The position numbers were made by a program, and so were the translations under genes. From contig CANGAW010000005.1 of the NCBI GenBank assembly GCA_947451925.1, positions 1-64,000 on the forward strand: 64,000 nucleotides of DNA. Reading direction: 5' to 3'. The notes beneath the pieces are model-generated. The model was not told the DNA's origin, made no database searches, and was given only the letters and a program-made list of their open reading frames with translations. Source of the stretch: Burkholderiales bacterium (GTDB lineage: Bacteria; Pseudomonadota; Gammaproteobacteria; Burkholderiales; Burkholderiaceae_D). This document shows, piece after piece, positions 17,745-26,960 of the stretch; within the stretch, counting starts at the first letter, position 1; each line of letters begins with the position of its first letter.

Positions 17745-18555
17745 GTTGAAAATCAGTTTTATCGGCGGCGGTAATATGGCCCATGCCTTGATTGGCGGAC
17801 TGGCTGACAAGCTCACACCTGCGGCCAATATTCATGTGGTCGACGTCAACCCGGATGCGCTGGCAAAACTGGCACAGGATTTTGGCGTCAGTACTGCGGC
17901 GCAAGTCGATGACGTACTGAGTCAGTCTGATGTGATTGTGCTGGCGGTCAAACCGCAGCAAATGCGGGAAGTCGTGAACAGTATTGCGCCGTATGTGCAG
18001 CAGCAATTGGTGCTGTCGATTGCCGCCGGCATTCGCGCCGCAGATTTGTCGCGCTGGCTGGGAAACCATGGCGCGGTAGTGCGCACCATGCCCAACACAC
18101 CGGCCTTAGTCGGCATGGGCATTACCGGCATGGCGGCATTGCCCGGCGTGACGGCTGCGCAAAAAGAAGTGGCCGATGCGATTTTGCAAGCAGTCGGGCA
18201 GACGCTGTGGCTGGAAGATGAAAGCCAGATTGATGCCGTCACTGCCTTGTCGGGCAGTGGCCCGGCTTATGTATTTTATTTTATCGAGGCGATGGAAGAA
18301 GCCGCACTGGAACTGGGCCTGACTGCAGCACAGGGCAGACAACTGGCGCTGGCTACCTTTGCCGGTGCTACCGAGTTGGCCGCCCGATCTAATGACCCGG
18401 TGTCGGAATTGCGCGAACGCGTGACCTCGAAGGGTGGCACCACCTTTGCCGCTCTGGCCAGCATGGAAGCCAGTGGTGTGCGGCATGCGATTGTGCGCGC
18501 GCTGCATGCGGCGGCAGATCGGGGTAAGGAATTGGGTGAGGAGTTTGGTCGTTAA
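17734..18555 (+). CDS. proC: Pyrroline-5-carboxylate reductase
   Basis: A 273-residue enzyme for the last step of proline synthesis, the NAD(P)H-dependent reduction of pyrroline-5-carboxylate. The Rossmann motif FIGGGNMAHALIGGL opens the protein, VVRTMPNTPALVG lies in the middle, and the C-terminal dimerisation domain has ALSGSGPAYVFYFIEAM and RERVTSKGGTT. ATG 17734 lies inside the end of yggS, giving translational coupling; the frame is open upstream, but that extension does not match the family. The other proline gene, proB, lies 14 kb away without proA in view. Confidence 0.96.
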   Translation: MQTKLKISFIGGGNMAHALIGGLADKLTPAANIHVVDVNPDALAKLAQDFGVSTAAQVDDVLSQSDVIVLAVKPQQMREVVNSIAPYVQQQLVLSIAAGIRAADLSRWLGNHGAVVRTMPNTPALVGMGITGMAALPGVTAAQKEVADAILQAVGQTLWLEDESQIDAVTALSGSGPAYVFYFIEAMEEAALELGLTAAQGRQLALATFAGATELAARSNDPVSELRERVTSKGGTTFAALASMEASGVRHAIVRALHAAADRGKELGEEFGR

Positions 18556-18593
18556 TTTCGCGGTTTGATTTTTGGACGCACTTCGCACTACGA

Positions 18594-18629
18594 CCGTCGC
18601 CCCGATGAAAATCGGGGCCCAGCGTCTTT
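18594..18629 (+). repeat. GAAA-loop palindromic repeat, copy B (compensated variant)
   Basis: The same 36-nt element as at 5645-5680 with three substitutions. Two of them form a compensatory pair (T-A to C-G), lengthening the stem to GCCCCGAT-GAAA-ATCGGGGC. The third changes the flank CCCAGT to CCCAGC. It lies between the convergent proC and mshG. Confidence 0.85.
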
Positions 18630-18665
18630 CGCAGTGAGCCGTAAAGCTTGGTTCAGCAGAGAACG

Positions 18666-19892
18666 CTAACTCTGCTGCGCCATCTGCCCCAAATCCCATA
18701 ACGGCAAAAATATGCCCAGCATCAGTACCAGCACCAGCGCGCCCATCACCGCCAGTAAAATCGGTTCGATCGCGTCACCCAAGCGTCCGACTTCGTATTG
18801 GACTTCTTCCTGATACAGTTGCGCGACTTGTTCCATCATCTTTTCCAATTCGCCGGTGGCTTCACCGACGGCGATCATTTGTAATTCCATTGCCTTGAAA
18901 ATGTCTGCTGACTGGGCAATGCGCAGCATGGTTTCGCCGCGTGTAATGCCGTCTCGCATCTGGTTGATGCGGCGTTCGTAAAATGCGTTGTCCACCACTT
19001 TGGCCACCAGCGTAAAGGCCTGATCAATCGGCACGCCACTTCTGCAAGCAATTGAAAAAGACAGGCAAAAACGGGCGATGCCGGCTTTGGACAAAATGCT
19101 GCCTATCAGCGGCAGCTTGAGTTTGGTTTTGTCCCAGCGATAGCGGCCTTGCGGCTGTTTTAGAAAAAGCCTGCAACCATAGGCGAACACCACCACGGTC
19201 AGCATCACCAGCCACCAGTAATTGACTGCAAAGTCTGAGATGCCAAGCAATATCCTGGTCAGCGGCGGCAATTCGACCTTCATGCTTTTATAGACTTTGC
19301 CAAATACCGGAATGACAAAGATGGCCAGAATGGCGACTGCAATCGAAATGGCAATGATGACAAACATCGGATAGCGCAGTGCGCCCTGAATTTTTTTCTT
19401 CATGTCGCGCTCGAATTCGAGTTGTGCAAACAAGCGTGAAAAAATTTCTTCCAGTTGCCCGGCACCTTCGCCGACCTTAATCATGCTCACATAATAGTCA
19501 TCGAAAAATTTGGAATGGTGGGACATGGCAGTTGACAGCTCCAGCCCCTTGTCCAGATCTTCCCGCATCGTCGCCAGCAAGGCTACCAGCCGGATGTTGG
19601 AAGAAGATTTTTGCAGGCCTGTCAAAGCCTGCAGCATAGGCAGGCCGGCTTTGACCATGGTGCCCATCTGGCGCGTGAACAACAGCAGATCCGTCGGTGA
19701 CAAGCTGCCTTGCCCCTGCAACTTGGACAGCCATGGCGGTTGTGGTTTGGCCTGCGGTTGTGGCCGGATGTTGACCGGGGTAATGCCGGCGCCCAGCATC
19801 CAGACTGCGACCGCTTGCGGGTTGGGCGATTCGATTTTTCCTTTGACCAGCTCGCCTCGCTGGTTGCGGCCTTCGTATAAAAAGTTTTCCAT
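18666..19892 (-). CDS. mshG: MSHA biogenesis inner-membrane platform protein MshG
   Basis: A 408-residue GspF/PilC-family platform protein of the pilus assembly machine, in the inner membrane. Two repeated T2SSF domains (about 70-190 and 270-395) are each linked to hydrophobic helices: about 170-195, 220-240 and the C-terminal 378-400. The marks LLLFTRQMGTMVKAGLP and KVGEGAGQLEEIF in the first half recur in the second as FCLSFSIACRSGVP and VGEATGELEKMM. ATG 19892 overlaps the mshE stop by one base (TAATG). It is the last gene of the operon; the GspF family is shared with type II secretion, and the gene set decides for MSHA. Confidence 0.9.
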   Translation of the reverse strand: MENFLYEGRNQRGELVKGKIESPNPQAVAVWMLGAGITPVNIRPQPQAKPQPPWLSKLQGQGSLSPTDLLLFTRQMGTMVKAGLPMLQALTGLQKSSSNIRLVALLATMREDLDKGLELSTAMSHHSKFFDDYYVSMIKVGEGAGQLEEIFSRLFAQLEFERDMKKKIQGALRYPMFVIIAISIAVAILAIFVIPVFGKVYKSMKVELPPLTRILLGISDFAVNYWWLVMLTVVVFAYGCRLFLKQPQGRYRWDKTKLKLPLIGSILSKAGIARFCLSFSIACRSGVPIDQAFTLVAKVVDNAFYERRINQMRDGITRGETMLRIAQSADIFKAMELQMIAVGEATGELEKMMEQVAQLYQEEVQYEVGRLGDAIEPILLAVMGALVLVLMLGIFLPLWDLGQMAQQS

Positions 19893-21436
19893 TATTCTTC
19901 GGCCCAGGTAACAGTCTTCATGGCTTCGGCTACCGTCGTGATGCCTTCTTGCATCAAGGCCAGTACGCGATATTCAATGGTGCTATGGCCCATGGTCTGG
20001 CTGGCGAGTTGCTCAAACTGTGCCAGCTCGCCGCTGCGCAATGCGCGCGCCAGTGGCGGCGTCATTTCCAGCATTTCATGCACACCTGTTCTGCCGCTAT
20101 AGCCGAAACCGTTGCAGCGGGTGCAGCCTTTGCCATGGGCCAGACCGGCGACCGACAGTGAGCCGTCCTGATAATGCTGCAGCCAGGCGCGTTCAGCTTC
20201 GTTGGCCTGGTAAGGCACTTTGCAGTAGGTGCAGATCACGCGCAGCAAGCGTTGAGACAGTACGCCCAGCAGCGTGGAGGCAATCAGATAGGGCGGTATG
20301 CCCATGTCGATCAGCCGCCCCGGCGTCGTGGCTGCATCATTGGTATGCAGGGTGGACAGCACCAGATGTCCGGTCATGGCGGCGCGGGTAGCAATCTGCG
20401 CGGTTTCCTGATCCCTGATCTCGCCGAGAAAAATCACATCCGGGTCTTGCCGTAAAAATGAACGCAGTACGCGGGCAAAATTGAGGCCAATTTTTTCATT
20501 CACCTGCACCTGCACCAGTCCCTGCATCCGGTATTCCACCGGGTCTTCACAAGTCAGGATTTTGATGTCGGGCTGATTCAGCATTTGCAGCGCGCCATAC
20601 AGGGTGGTGGTTTTGCCGCTGCCGGTTGGTCCTGTGACTAACACGATGCCATGCGGCGCTTTGATCGCGCGCTCGAAGCTGGCAAATACCTCGGCATGCA
20701 TGCCGCTTGCTTTCAGCTCAACCAGACCATTTTGTTGCATCAGCACCCGCAGCACCACGGACTCGCCATACAGCGTGGGCAAGGTTGAAACCCGGACATC
20801 GAGCTTGTGGCTGCCCGAGCGCACAGTAATGCGGCCGTCCTGCGGCAAGCGTTTTTCGGCGATGTCGAGACCGGCCATCAGTTTCAGTCGCACCACCAGC
20901 GGCGAGGCGATTTTCAGTTCGGCTTCGGCCTGCAGATGCAAGGCACCGTCAATCCGATAGCGCACGATCAGTTTTTTTTCCTGCGGCTCGATATGAATAT
21001 CAGAGGCCCTGACCTGCGCGGCATGATCAAAAATAGTTTGCAGTAGTTTGACCACCGGCGCGTCCACATCGTCAATCGATGCGCCGATCTGGTTGAGGTC
21101 AACAATGCCGGTGTCGCGCTCGATATCGCGTTCGACTTCGCGCGCAAATTCTCCCAGTTGCGCGGTTTTTCCATAGATCCGGTCCAGCGTTTCCAGCAAG
21201 GCTTTTTGATCGACGAGGACGACATCGATAGGGCGTTTCAACAGCGCCGAGATCGCATCCTGTGCTCGCAGATTATCGGGGTCAGCCAGTCCGACTAACC
21301 AGGTATCTTTGCGGTCTTCCAGCAGAATGGCCAGAAACCGTCGTGACTGTTGTTCGGGCAGCGCTTGCGCTAATGCCGTGTTGATTTCTTGCCGGTTCAA
21401 ATCGAAATACGGCGGCACCAGGCCGCTTTTTATCAC
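19892..21436 (-). CDS. mshE: MSHA pilus assembly ATPase MshE
   Basis: A 514-residue GspE/PilB-type extension ATPase that powers pilus polymerisation from the cytoplasmic side. The N-terminal MshEN region (about 1-130) precedes the ATPase core with Walker A GPTGSGKTTTLYGAL, the Asp-box FLGEIRDQETAQIA and the His-box HLVLSTLHTNDA. A zinc site is formed by CTYC and CTRC near the C-terminus. The GTG at 21436 is chosen because it overlaps the mshL stop in GTGA and has GGAAAGGAAAG upstream; the longer open frame to 21511 would run deep into mshL. Confidence 0.92.
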   Translation of the reverse strand: MIKSGLVPPYFDLNRQEINTALAQALPEQQSRRFLAILLEDRKDTWLVGLADPDNLRAQDAISALLKRPIDVVLVDQKALLETLDRIYGKTAQLGEFAREVERDIERDTGIVDLNQIGASIDDVDAPVVKLLQTIFDHAAQVRASDIHIEPQEKKLIVRYRIDGALHLQAEAELKIASPLVVRLKLMAGLDIAEKRLPQDGRITVRSGSHKLDVRVSTLPTLYGESVVLRVLMQQNGLVELKASGMHAEVFASFERAIKAPHGIVLVTGPTGSGKTTTLYGALQMLNQPDIKILTCEDPVEYRMQGLVQVQVNEKIGLNFARVLRSFLRQDPDVIFLGEIRDQETAQIATRAAMTGHLVLSTLHTNDAATTPGRLIDMGIPPYLIASTLLGVLSQRLLRVICTYCKVPYQANEAERAWLQHYQDGSLSVAGLAHGKGCTRCNGFGYSGRTGVHEMLEMTPPLARALRSGELAQFEQLASQTMGHSTIEYRVLALMQEGITTVAEAMKTVTWAEE

Positions 21437-23085
21437 GGTGCTTTCCTTTCCTTTTGTCCGGCTTGCATCTGCTGTAAACGTTGCTGGGTCTGTTGCAAAT
21501 CTTCTGCCCATGGCTGGTCATCCAAAATCACCGTGGGCTTTAACAAGATCACCAGTTCGCGCTTCTGATTGGCTCTGGCGGTATTGCCGAACAAGGCGCC
21601 GATGCCCGTTGCGCTGCCCAGACCCGGTACTTGCGAGCGCTCGTTGCTGCCGGATTGGCGCATCAGACCGCCGAGCACAATCATCTGCCCGTTTCTGGCA
21701 CGCACCACACTGTCGACTTCAGAGGCGCTGCTCGACGCCAGCGGCAGTGTCAGCTGGCCGCCGACACCGAGGTTGATGACTTTGTTCACCGTGCTGACTT
21801 GCGACACTGAAGGCCGGATGTGCAAAATGATATTGCCTTCGCCATCAATCTGCGGCAGCACGTCGAGTACAACACCGGAGAAAAATGGCCGCAGCGTGAC
21901 ATTCGGCGTGGTGGTGATGGCGCCGCCTGCTGCCGGTGTGGTGGTGCCCCCCGAGACGCCGGTGACAAAGAAATCATCGATGCCGATTTTGAGCACGGCT
22001 TTCTGATTATTCATGGTGGCAATGCGCGGGCTGGACAACACCTGCACCATGCCCTGGGTTTCGAGAAAAGTAATCAGCGACGCAAAGCTGCTGCCTTGCA
22101 GCGCGAGGCCAAACAGCGTGCCGCCTGCATGCGCTGCACTAGCCAAATCGACCCCGGCTAATGCCGAGATGCCGCTACCGGTCAGCGCCGTATTGCTTGC
22201 TGCGGGCGACAAGCTGGTGCCTGGTTGCAGCACACCGGCTGAAATGCGGGTGCTGCCACCACCAAAGCCTGCCCAGTTGATGCCGGTCTGGAAGCTGTCG
22301 GACAGCTCGACTTCAATGATTTTGGCTTCGAGGATGACTTGTCGCTCCACCGATAATTTGGTTGCTTTCAAATAGGCGTCGATGTCACGCAGTTCTTTGG
22401 GCATGGCACGCACGACCAGCACGCCGGACTGCGGACTGATGACGATGCTGCGACCATTGGCCGTGGTGTTGACGATGGCATTGAGCGCGGCTTTGACATC
22501 GTTCCAGAAATCCGTGTCGGAGGCGGTCGAGACCCGGCTGCTGTCAACGATGCGGTTTGGCGCAGGTACTGCGCCGGCAACCGGCGCATCGACTAGCGAG
22601 CCGGCCGAGACGCGAGTATCGGAGCTGCCCTTGCGACTGCCTGTCAGGTAGTTCACTTGAAATACTTTGGTTTGCAGCGCTGGCTGGCGAATGCTGATGC
22701 GCCGGCCGTTGATACTGTAATCGAGGTCATATAAATCACTGATGACTTCCATCGCTTCCGGCACTGTCACGTCTTGCAATCTAGCTGACAGATTGCCGCT
22801 GACATCCGGATGTATCAGCATGCTGTATTCGGTGTCGGCGGCCAGTGCCAGAAAAAATTGTCTGGCCGGTACATTGCTGAGCGACAGACTGATGCGCGGC
22901 TCAGGGGGAAGCGCAATTTTTATTTCAGGCTCTGGTGCGATCGCAGGCGGCGCAGGTCTTTCAGTGGCGGCAGCAGCCAGCGTCTGCCCGATCTCGTTCT
23001 GCATGGGTGCCTTAAACGGCGTAGTACAGCCGCTCATGCAGCTGACAACACAAAGTGCAACGGCGAGAAGACAAATTTGTTTCAT
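21433..23085 (-). CDS. mshL: MSHA outer-membrane secretin MshL
   Basis: A 550-residue secretin that forms the outer-membrane pore of the pilus. The first 20 residues are a lipoprotein-type signal sequence (lipobox cysteine at 16 or 20). An N-terminal secretin/TonB short domain (about 60-120) is followed by the N1-like region with GVLVVRAMPKELRDIDAYL, then the secretin core with VERQVILEAKIIEVELSD and VLSSPRIATMNNQKA, and the C-terminal signature GQMIVLGGLMRQ. The mshL stop overlaps the mshE start by 4 nt. It ends in a short basic tail after the secretin domain. Confidence 0.92.
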   Translation of the reverse strand: MKQICLLAVALCVVSCMSGCTTPFKAPMQNEIGQTLAAAATERPAPPAIAPEPEIKIALPPEPRISLSLSNVPARQFFLALAADTEYSMLIHPDVSGNLSARLQDVTVPEAMEVISDLYDLDYSINGRRISIRQPALQTKVFQVNYLTGSRKGSSDTRVSAGSLVDAPVAGAVPAPNRIVDSSRVSTASDTDFWNDVKAALNAIVNTTANGRSIVISPQSGVLVVRAMPKELRDIDAYLKATKLSVERQVILEAKIIEVELSDSFQTGINWAGFGGGSTRISAGVLQPGTSLSPAASNTALTGSGISALAGVDLASAAHAGGTLFGLALQGSSFASLITFLETQGMVQVLSSPRIATMNNQKAVLKIGIDDFFVTGVSGGTTTPAAGGAITTTPNVTLRPFFSGVVLDVLPQIDGEGNIILHIRPSVSQVSTVNKVINLGVGGQLTLPLASSSASEVDSVVRARNGQMIVLGGLMRQSGSNERSQVPGLGSATGIGALFGNTARANQKRELVILLKPTVILDDQPWAEDLQQTQQRLQQMQAGQKERKAP

Positions 23086-23096
23086 GATGCTGTTCC

Positions 23097-23441
23097 TTAT
23101 TTGCCCGGTAGGGTGGCCAGCGGTAAAGTGCGCAGGCCTTTGACTGTGCGCAGAATGACGGCTTGCGGCAAAATTTCTGCAATCTGCAAACCGTTGAAAA
23201 ATTCGCCCGTTTTTAGCAACTGGCCGTCAATCACTGCATAACGCCGTGAGGGGCCAATCAACACCAGTTGCAACTGCGGCAGTGACGGAGCCGGTTTGGC
23301 CAAACCGGATTTGGCTGCTCCCTGTGCATGCAACACACCGGTCTGTGGCCGGGTCGGGTCGCGCAGGGCTTCGGCACTGGCCGTTGTCTGCGACAGCGCC
23401 ATGCTCATCAGAAATAAGACGGGACGAATGGGGATGCTCAT
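23097..23441 (-). CDS. mshK: MSHA biogenesis protein MshK
   Basis: A 114-residue periplasmic protein. A signal peptide (1-23, ending TASA) is followed by LRDPTRP, the mark of MshK and PilP-like proteins, and a small domain around LQLVLIGPSRRYAVIDGQLL that resembles the GspC/PilP homology region linking the inner-membrane complex to the secretin. It lies between mshJ (4-nt ATGA overlap) and mshL (11 nt), as expected for a connector protein. Confidence 0.85.
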   Translation of the reverse strand: MSIPIRPVLFLMSMALSQTTASAEALRDPTRPQTGVLHAQGAAKSGLAKPAPSLPQLQLVLIGPSRRYAVIDGQLLKTGEFFNGLQIAEILPQAVILRTVKGLRTLPLATLPGK

Positions 23442-24112
23442 TGCAGGGGCGTCACTTTTTGCCCGGACAGCGTGCGTATGGTCAGATGCAGGGTCGAGTC
23501 CGGATAGCTGAAGGTATCAATACGGGCTTCGGACCAGAACAGGCGCTTTGGATAACGATGCAGTTTGTCCAGATAGGGCAGCAGCGCCAGAAAATTTCCT
23601 TTGATGGCAATCTCCACGCCATATTGATGGATGGTGGCGGCTTCTTGTTTGCTGGCAGTGGCAGGGTCTTTATCGTTGACCAATGGGGGCGGCAGTGGCA
23701 CCACGGGCAGCGTCTTGAGCGACATCAGCGTCAATCCTGGTGTGGTCTGCACCATGGTTCTGAGCAGTTCGGTCAGTTGTAATGGTGCGCCGCTGTCTTC
23801 GGATAGCAGTGCATCAGCCTGAGCGATGACTGCAAGCAGTGCGTCGAGCTGATCTTTTTTATCGCTTGTATTGAGCTGCTTTAATTGCGCAGACAATTGC
23901 GCAATTTGCCGGTTAATTTTTTTCTCTTCTTCCTGTTGCGCGTCGATTTGCGCTGCCCAGACCCGGATCTGTTTTTTCTGCGGTGTCAGCAGCAGCGCAT
24001 CGAAGGCAAAAAACAGCAACACGGATGACACTGTGAACAGCAGCACCCGTTCGCGCAAGGATTTGCTTTCAAACTGGACGGCGCCTGACAGTAGCTGGGA
24101 TCTGATTTTCAT
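23438..24112 (-). CDS. mshJ: MSHA biogenesis protein MshJ
   Basis: A 224-residue PilO/GspM-like inner-membrane protein. A short cytoplasmic N-terminus, one membrane helix at about 24-44 and a periplasmic coiled coil (about 50-95, EEEKKINRQIAQLSAQ) precede a ferredoxin-like periplasmic domain. Such proteins form the alignment complex with the MshI-type partners encoded upstream. The gene starts 9 nt after the PilN-like gene and overlaps mshK by ATGA. Confidence 0.85.
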   Translation of the reverse strand: MKIRSQLLSGAVQFESKSLRERVLLFTVSSVLLFFAFDALLLTPQKKQIRVWAAQIDAQQEEEKKINRQIAQLSAQLKQLNTSDKKDQLDALLAVIAQADALLSEDSGAPLQLTELLRTMVQTTPGLTLMSLKTLPVVPLPPPLVNDKDPATASKQEAATIHQYGVEIAIKGNFLALLPYLDKLHRYPKRLFWSEARIDTFSYPDSTLHLTIRTLSGQKVTPLQ

Positions 24113-24121
24113 CGCGTCGCT

Positions 24122-24718
24122 TTAATGGAGCTTGAATGAAAAAATTGCGGCAGCCGGCTTTTCACCCTGTGCGGGCAAGAGTGGCGCGAGTTCGACATCG
24201 CTGACCTGGGCTTGAAAAGGCAGCATCGCGCTATTGAGCCCACGCGCATAGTGCAGCACCTGTTCTTTTTGCAGCGCACGCCCTTCAATGTGCAACGAGC
24301 GCCCGGCATTACTGATGACGATTGCTGTCAGCCAGACACCCGGTTGAGTCAATTTTGCCAGTACCGTCAATTGCGGCACATAGCCATCGAGGCTGCCCAG
24401 TTCGCCGTTTTTCAGGCGACTCAGCAAGGCTTTCGAGACCCGGGTTTGGGGCTCCAGTGCGGCAATTTTTGCACTGATATCCGTGGGTGCTTCACTCTTC
24501 CCCAGCTTGATTTTCAATGCCGACAACAGCGCCTGCTGCGCCTGCAAATGCTGCTCCGTTTTCAGCGCTTCCAGGCGCGCCTGATCTGCTTGCCGGTGTT
24601 GCCAAAGCGCGATTGCAACCAGGCACAGCAGAAGCAGGCTTAAGGAAGCCAGTAAACGTCGTGCCGACAGCGCTGGCGGTTTGGCCGCGCGCGGCAGTAA
24701 ATTGATTTGCTGGCTCAT
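24122..24718 (-). CDS. PilN-like MSHA biogenesis protein (MshI2)
   Basis: A 198-residue PilN/GspL-like protein. The N-terminal SQQINLLP motif is the tail that binds the PilM/MshI actin-like partner, followed by a membrane helix at about 23-42, a coiled coil and a periplasmic domain. In PilN the INLLP segment docks in a groove of PilM, so this gene and the next downstream-named mshI should be partners. Its ATG overlaps the mshI stop in ATGA. Confidence 0.85.
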   Translation of the reverse strand: MSQQINLLPRAAKPPALSARRLLASLSLLLLCLVAIALWQHRQADQARLEALKTEQHLQAQQALLSALKIKLGKSEAPTDISAKIAALEPQTRVSKALLSRLKNGELGSLDGYVPQLTVLAKLTQPGVWLTAIVISNAGRSLHIEGRALQKEQVLHYARGLNSAMLPFQAQVSDVELAPLLPAQGEKPAAAIFSFKLH

Positions 24719-25713
24719 GGAGTGGGAGCGATACCGCGCAATGCCGCGCCCAGCACTGGAAAATAACGCATGCTCAAGCTCGGATCATTGAGTTCCGGCG
24801 TAGCCGAAAAATCAAACACGGAAGCCAGCGACAGTGTTGCAATCGTTTGCGCAATGCTCGACTGTAGTTGTTCAGAAAATTCCGGCGGTGCGCCAGCCAC
24901 CAGCAATTGACTAAGCGGGATGAAAGAAAAATGCTGTTGCAAGGCATCGACCGATCGCTGAATCTGCGTCGTGATGCGCAGGTAGGCAGCGCTGCGCCGG
25001 TCCGTTGATTCTTCCATGCTGTGCATGGGCTTGGCGATCAGCCGGTCCAGATACAGCTCGCCCTTCCATGAAAACGTAATCTGCACATGCTGCTCGTTGA
25101 AGGACACCATGCCCATGCCTTCATCGCCTTGCTCAGACAAGCTGGCAATATTGCGCTGCGCGGTTTCGCAGATGTCGATCGCACTGAGCTGCAAGCGGGC
25201 CTCGCGAAACAGTTCTGCGTATTGTTCCATCAGTGGCTGGTGCGCAGCGATGGCATACAGATCCTGCTTCTTTTCTGGTTGCCAGCTCAAAGTCGGGATG
25301 CAGAGATGTTCAACCACGGCTTCTTCAATGGCAAAGTCGAGCAAAGGTGCCAGCTGCCAGCGCAGGCTCTGCAACATTTCCGCAGCGGGTACGGCCGGTT
25401 CGGGCAATACCAAAAGCCGATAGTCATCACGCGGCAGCAGCAAGACCCACGGTGAACGTGGCACCGCGATTTGTGCGGCCAGTGCCGCCAGGGCGGCCGC
25501 TGTCATTTGATTGCCATGCGCGTCAAGATCGACCATGCCAGTTTTGAGCACAATTGGCGCATTGCCTTTGTGTGCCGGGGCGGCGACGCTAACGCCAAGC
25601 AGGGAGTTGCCGCTGATTGCAACGCCGGTCCAGCCTGCGCCAGCGCAGGGTTTGCGCTGGGGGAGCCGGGCGCGCAGGGTCTGGGCAAAACGCTGCAAAG
25701 ACAAATTTTTCAT
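24715..25713 (-). CDS. mshI: MSHA biogenesis protein MshI (PilM-like)
   Basis: A 332-residue cytoplasmic protein of the PilM/MshI actin-like ATPase group. ATG 25713 (MKNLSLQRF) is chosen because it overlaps the preceding stop in TGATG; the open frame extends to 25812 within the upstream gene. After a basic start it shows WTGVAISGNSLLGVSV, the phosphate-1-like strand of the fold, and conserved LLPRDDYRLLVLPEPAVP. It is longer than PilN partners and lacks a membrane segment, as expected. Confidence 0.82.
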   Translation of the reverse strand: MKNLSLQRFAQTLRARLPQRKPCAGAGWTGVAISGNSLLGVSVAAPAHKGNAPIVLKTGMVDLDAHGNQMTAAALAALAAQIAVPRSPWVLLLPRDDYRLLVLPEPAVPAAEMLQSLRWQLAPLLDFAIEEAVVEHLCIPTLSWQPEKKQDLYAIAAHQPLMEQYAELFREARLQLSAIDICETAQRNIASLSEQGDEGMGMVSFNEQHVQITFSWKGELYLDRLIAKPMHSMEESTDRRSAAYLRITTQIQRSVDALQQHFSFIPLSQLLVAGAPPEFSEQLQSSIAQTIATLSLASVFDFSATPELNDPSLSMRYFPVLGAALRGIAPTP

Positions 25714-26960
25714 CAGTAAGGCTCCCACCAGTTGTAGGGCTGCATGAAACTCACGAGTCCGCGCGGTGTGGAGGGATCTACATTTTTCAGGCAGGCAAAG
25801 CCGGCGGCCCACTGGTTAGTGGTGCTGCCGTTTTTGCTGATGCGAAAATCAGTCGGCACGCCGCCGGCAAACAAACTATCAATGCCACCGGCAGCCACCG
25901 CTTTGTAGACGTACCAGACCTCGGCGTACATATCGTTGGTGGGCGAATGGTTTCGCTCCAGCAGCATCAGCGGCAAATTGACTGCGCCAAAAGTGACAGA
26001 GTTCAGTGTGTCATCGGCATTCGCTGCTTTGGCAGAGAAGCCGAAGATCAGTGTGTCGGCGCCTTTGCACCAGCCGGCAGTGCCTGTTGCGCTGGTGCCG
26101 GACACGCGGCCGTCGGCAACCTGGCCTTGCACGATATTGGAGGTGCCCGTCGTACCCTTGTTGGACGCTGAACTGTCGTCAGCATAAGCGCCGAGGTAAG
26201 TGACCCCGCTACCTTCGAAAATGGCACCGACGGCGACATAGTTGCGATCGGCCAGTAGTAACTGGTTGATGGTGTAGTCGCCAACAGCAGTGGTAATGCC
26301 GACGATGCCGCGACCACCCACGCTGTTCAAGCCTGAGCTGGATTGAATGTCCCAGCCCTGGGTGCAGGTGCCGGTAAAAATACCGGACTGGCTGCAGCTT
26401 GACGACGACGTGTTGGGCCCACCCGAGTCAAGCTTGCGGCGAAACGAGATATTGCTCAGCACCACAGAATTGGTTTGATAAGGGGTGATTTTTTGCGTGA
26501 TGGGACTGCTCGCGCCACCAAAGCCGCCAACGCCGGCGTCCGATGGCGAGCAATAAGCGATATCCAGATTGACCGTGCGTGCAGCCATGCCACTGCTGCC
26601 TTGCAGTTGAATGCGACAGCCTCTGCTAACGAGCAAGCTATTGCAGTTTGCTGCTACAGCCATGGCCGGCAAGGTGACGGCCGACGTAACACTGTAAGCA
26701 CCAAGACCAAGCACACCGGCGGGCAGTTGCGCTGTTGTGCAGGAGAGCGGGCCGGCCTTGCGCAATTTGGCCAATGCGATTTCAGCGCCGCTGTCGGCGG
26801 CCATTAAGGCTTGCAGCGTTTGTCTGTACACCACAGAGGCATAGTTGCTGGACTCGGCGGCAGAGAGCAAAAACCGCATCGATGTGGCCACGATCACCAG
26901 TAGCAGCATGATGGCAGTGATGGCGAAGGCGCCGCGCTGATAGCGTCTGGTCTGGTTCAT
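25713..26960 (-). CDS. MshP-like pilus minor component, enlarged
   Basis: A 415-residue protein with a type IV pilin-like N-terminus (RG|AFAITAIMLLLVIVATSMR, residues about 10-29) lacking the Glu5 of major pilins, as in MshP and PilX. The position after mshO is that of mshP. Ordinary MshP has about 150 residues; here a long Gly/Ser/Thr-rich segment (about 145-400) with repeated Cys and aromatic residues follows. This may be the surface-exposed part and may take the place of the large MshQ, which is missing. ATG 26960 overlaps the mshO stop in ATGA. Confidence 0.75.
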   Translation of the reverse strand: MNQTRRYQRGAFAITAIMLLLVIVATSMRFLLSAAESSNYASVVYRQTLQALMAADSGAEIALAKLRKAGPLSCTTAQLPAGVLGLGAYSVTSAVTLPAMAVAANCNSLLVSRGCRIQLQGSSGMAARTVNLDIAYCSPSDAGVGGFGGASSPITQKITPYQTNSVVLSNISFRRKLDSGGPNTSSSSCSQSGIFTGTCTQGWDIQSSSGLNSVGGRGIVGITTAVGDYTINQLLLADRNYVAVGAIFEGSGVTYLGAYADDSSASNKGTTGTSNIVQGQVADGRVSGTSATGTAGWCKGADTLIFGFSAKAANADDTLNSVTFGAVNLPLMLLERNHSPTNDMYAEVWYVYKAVAAGGIDSLFAGGVPTDFRISKNGSTTNQWAAGFACLKNVDPSTPRGLVSFMQPYNWWEPY

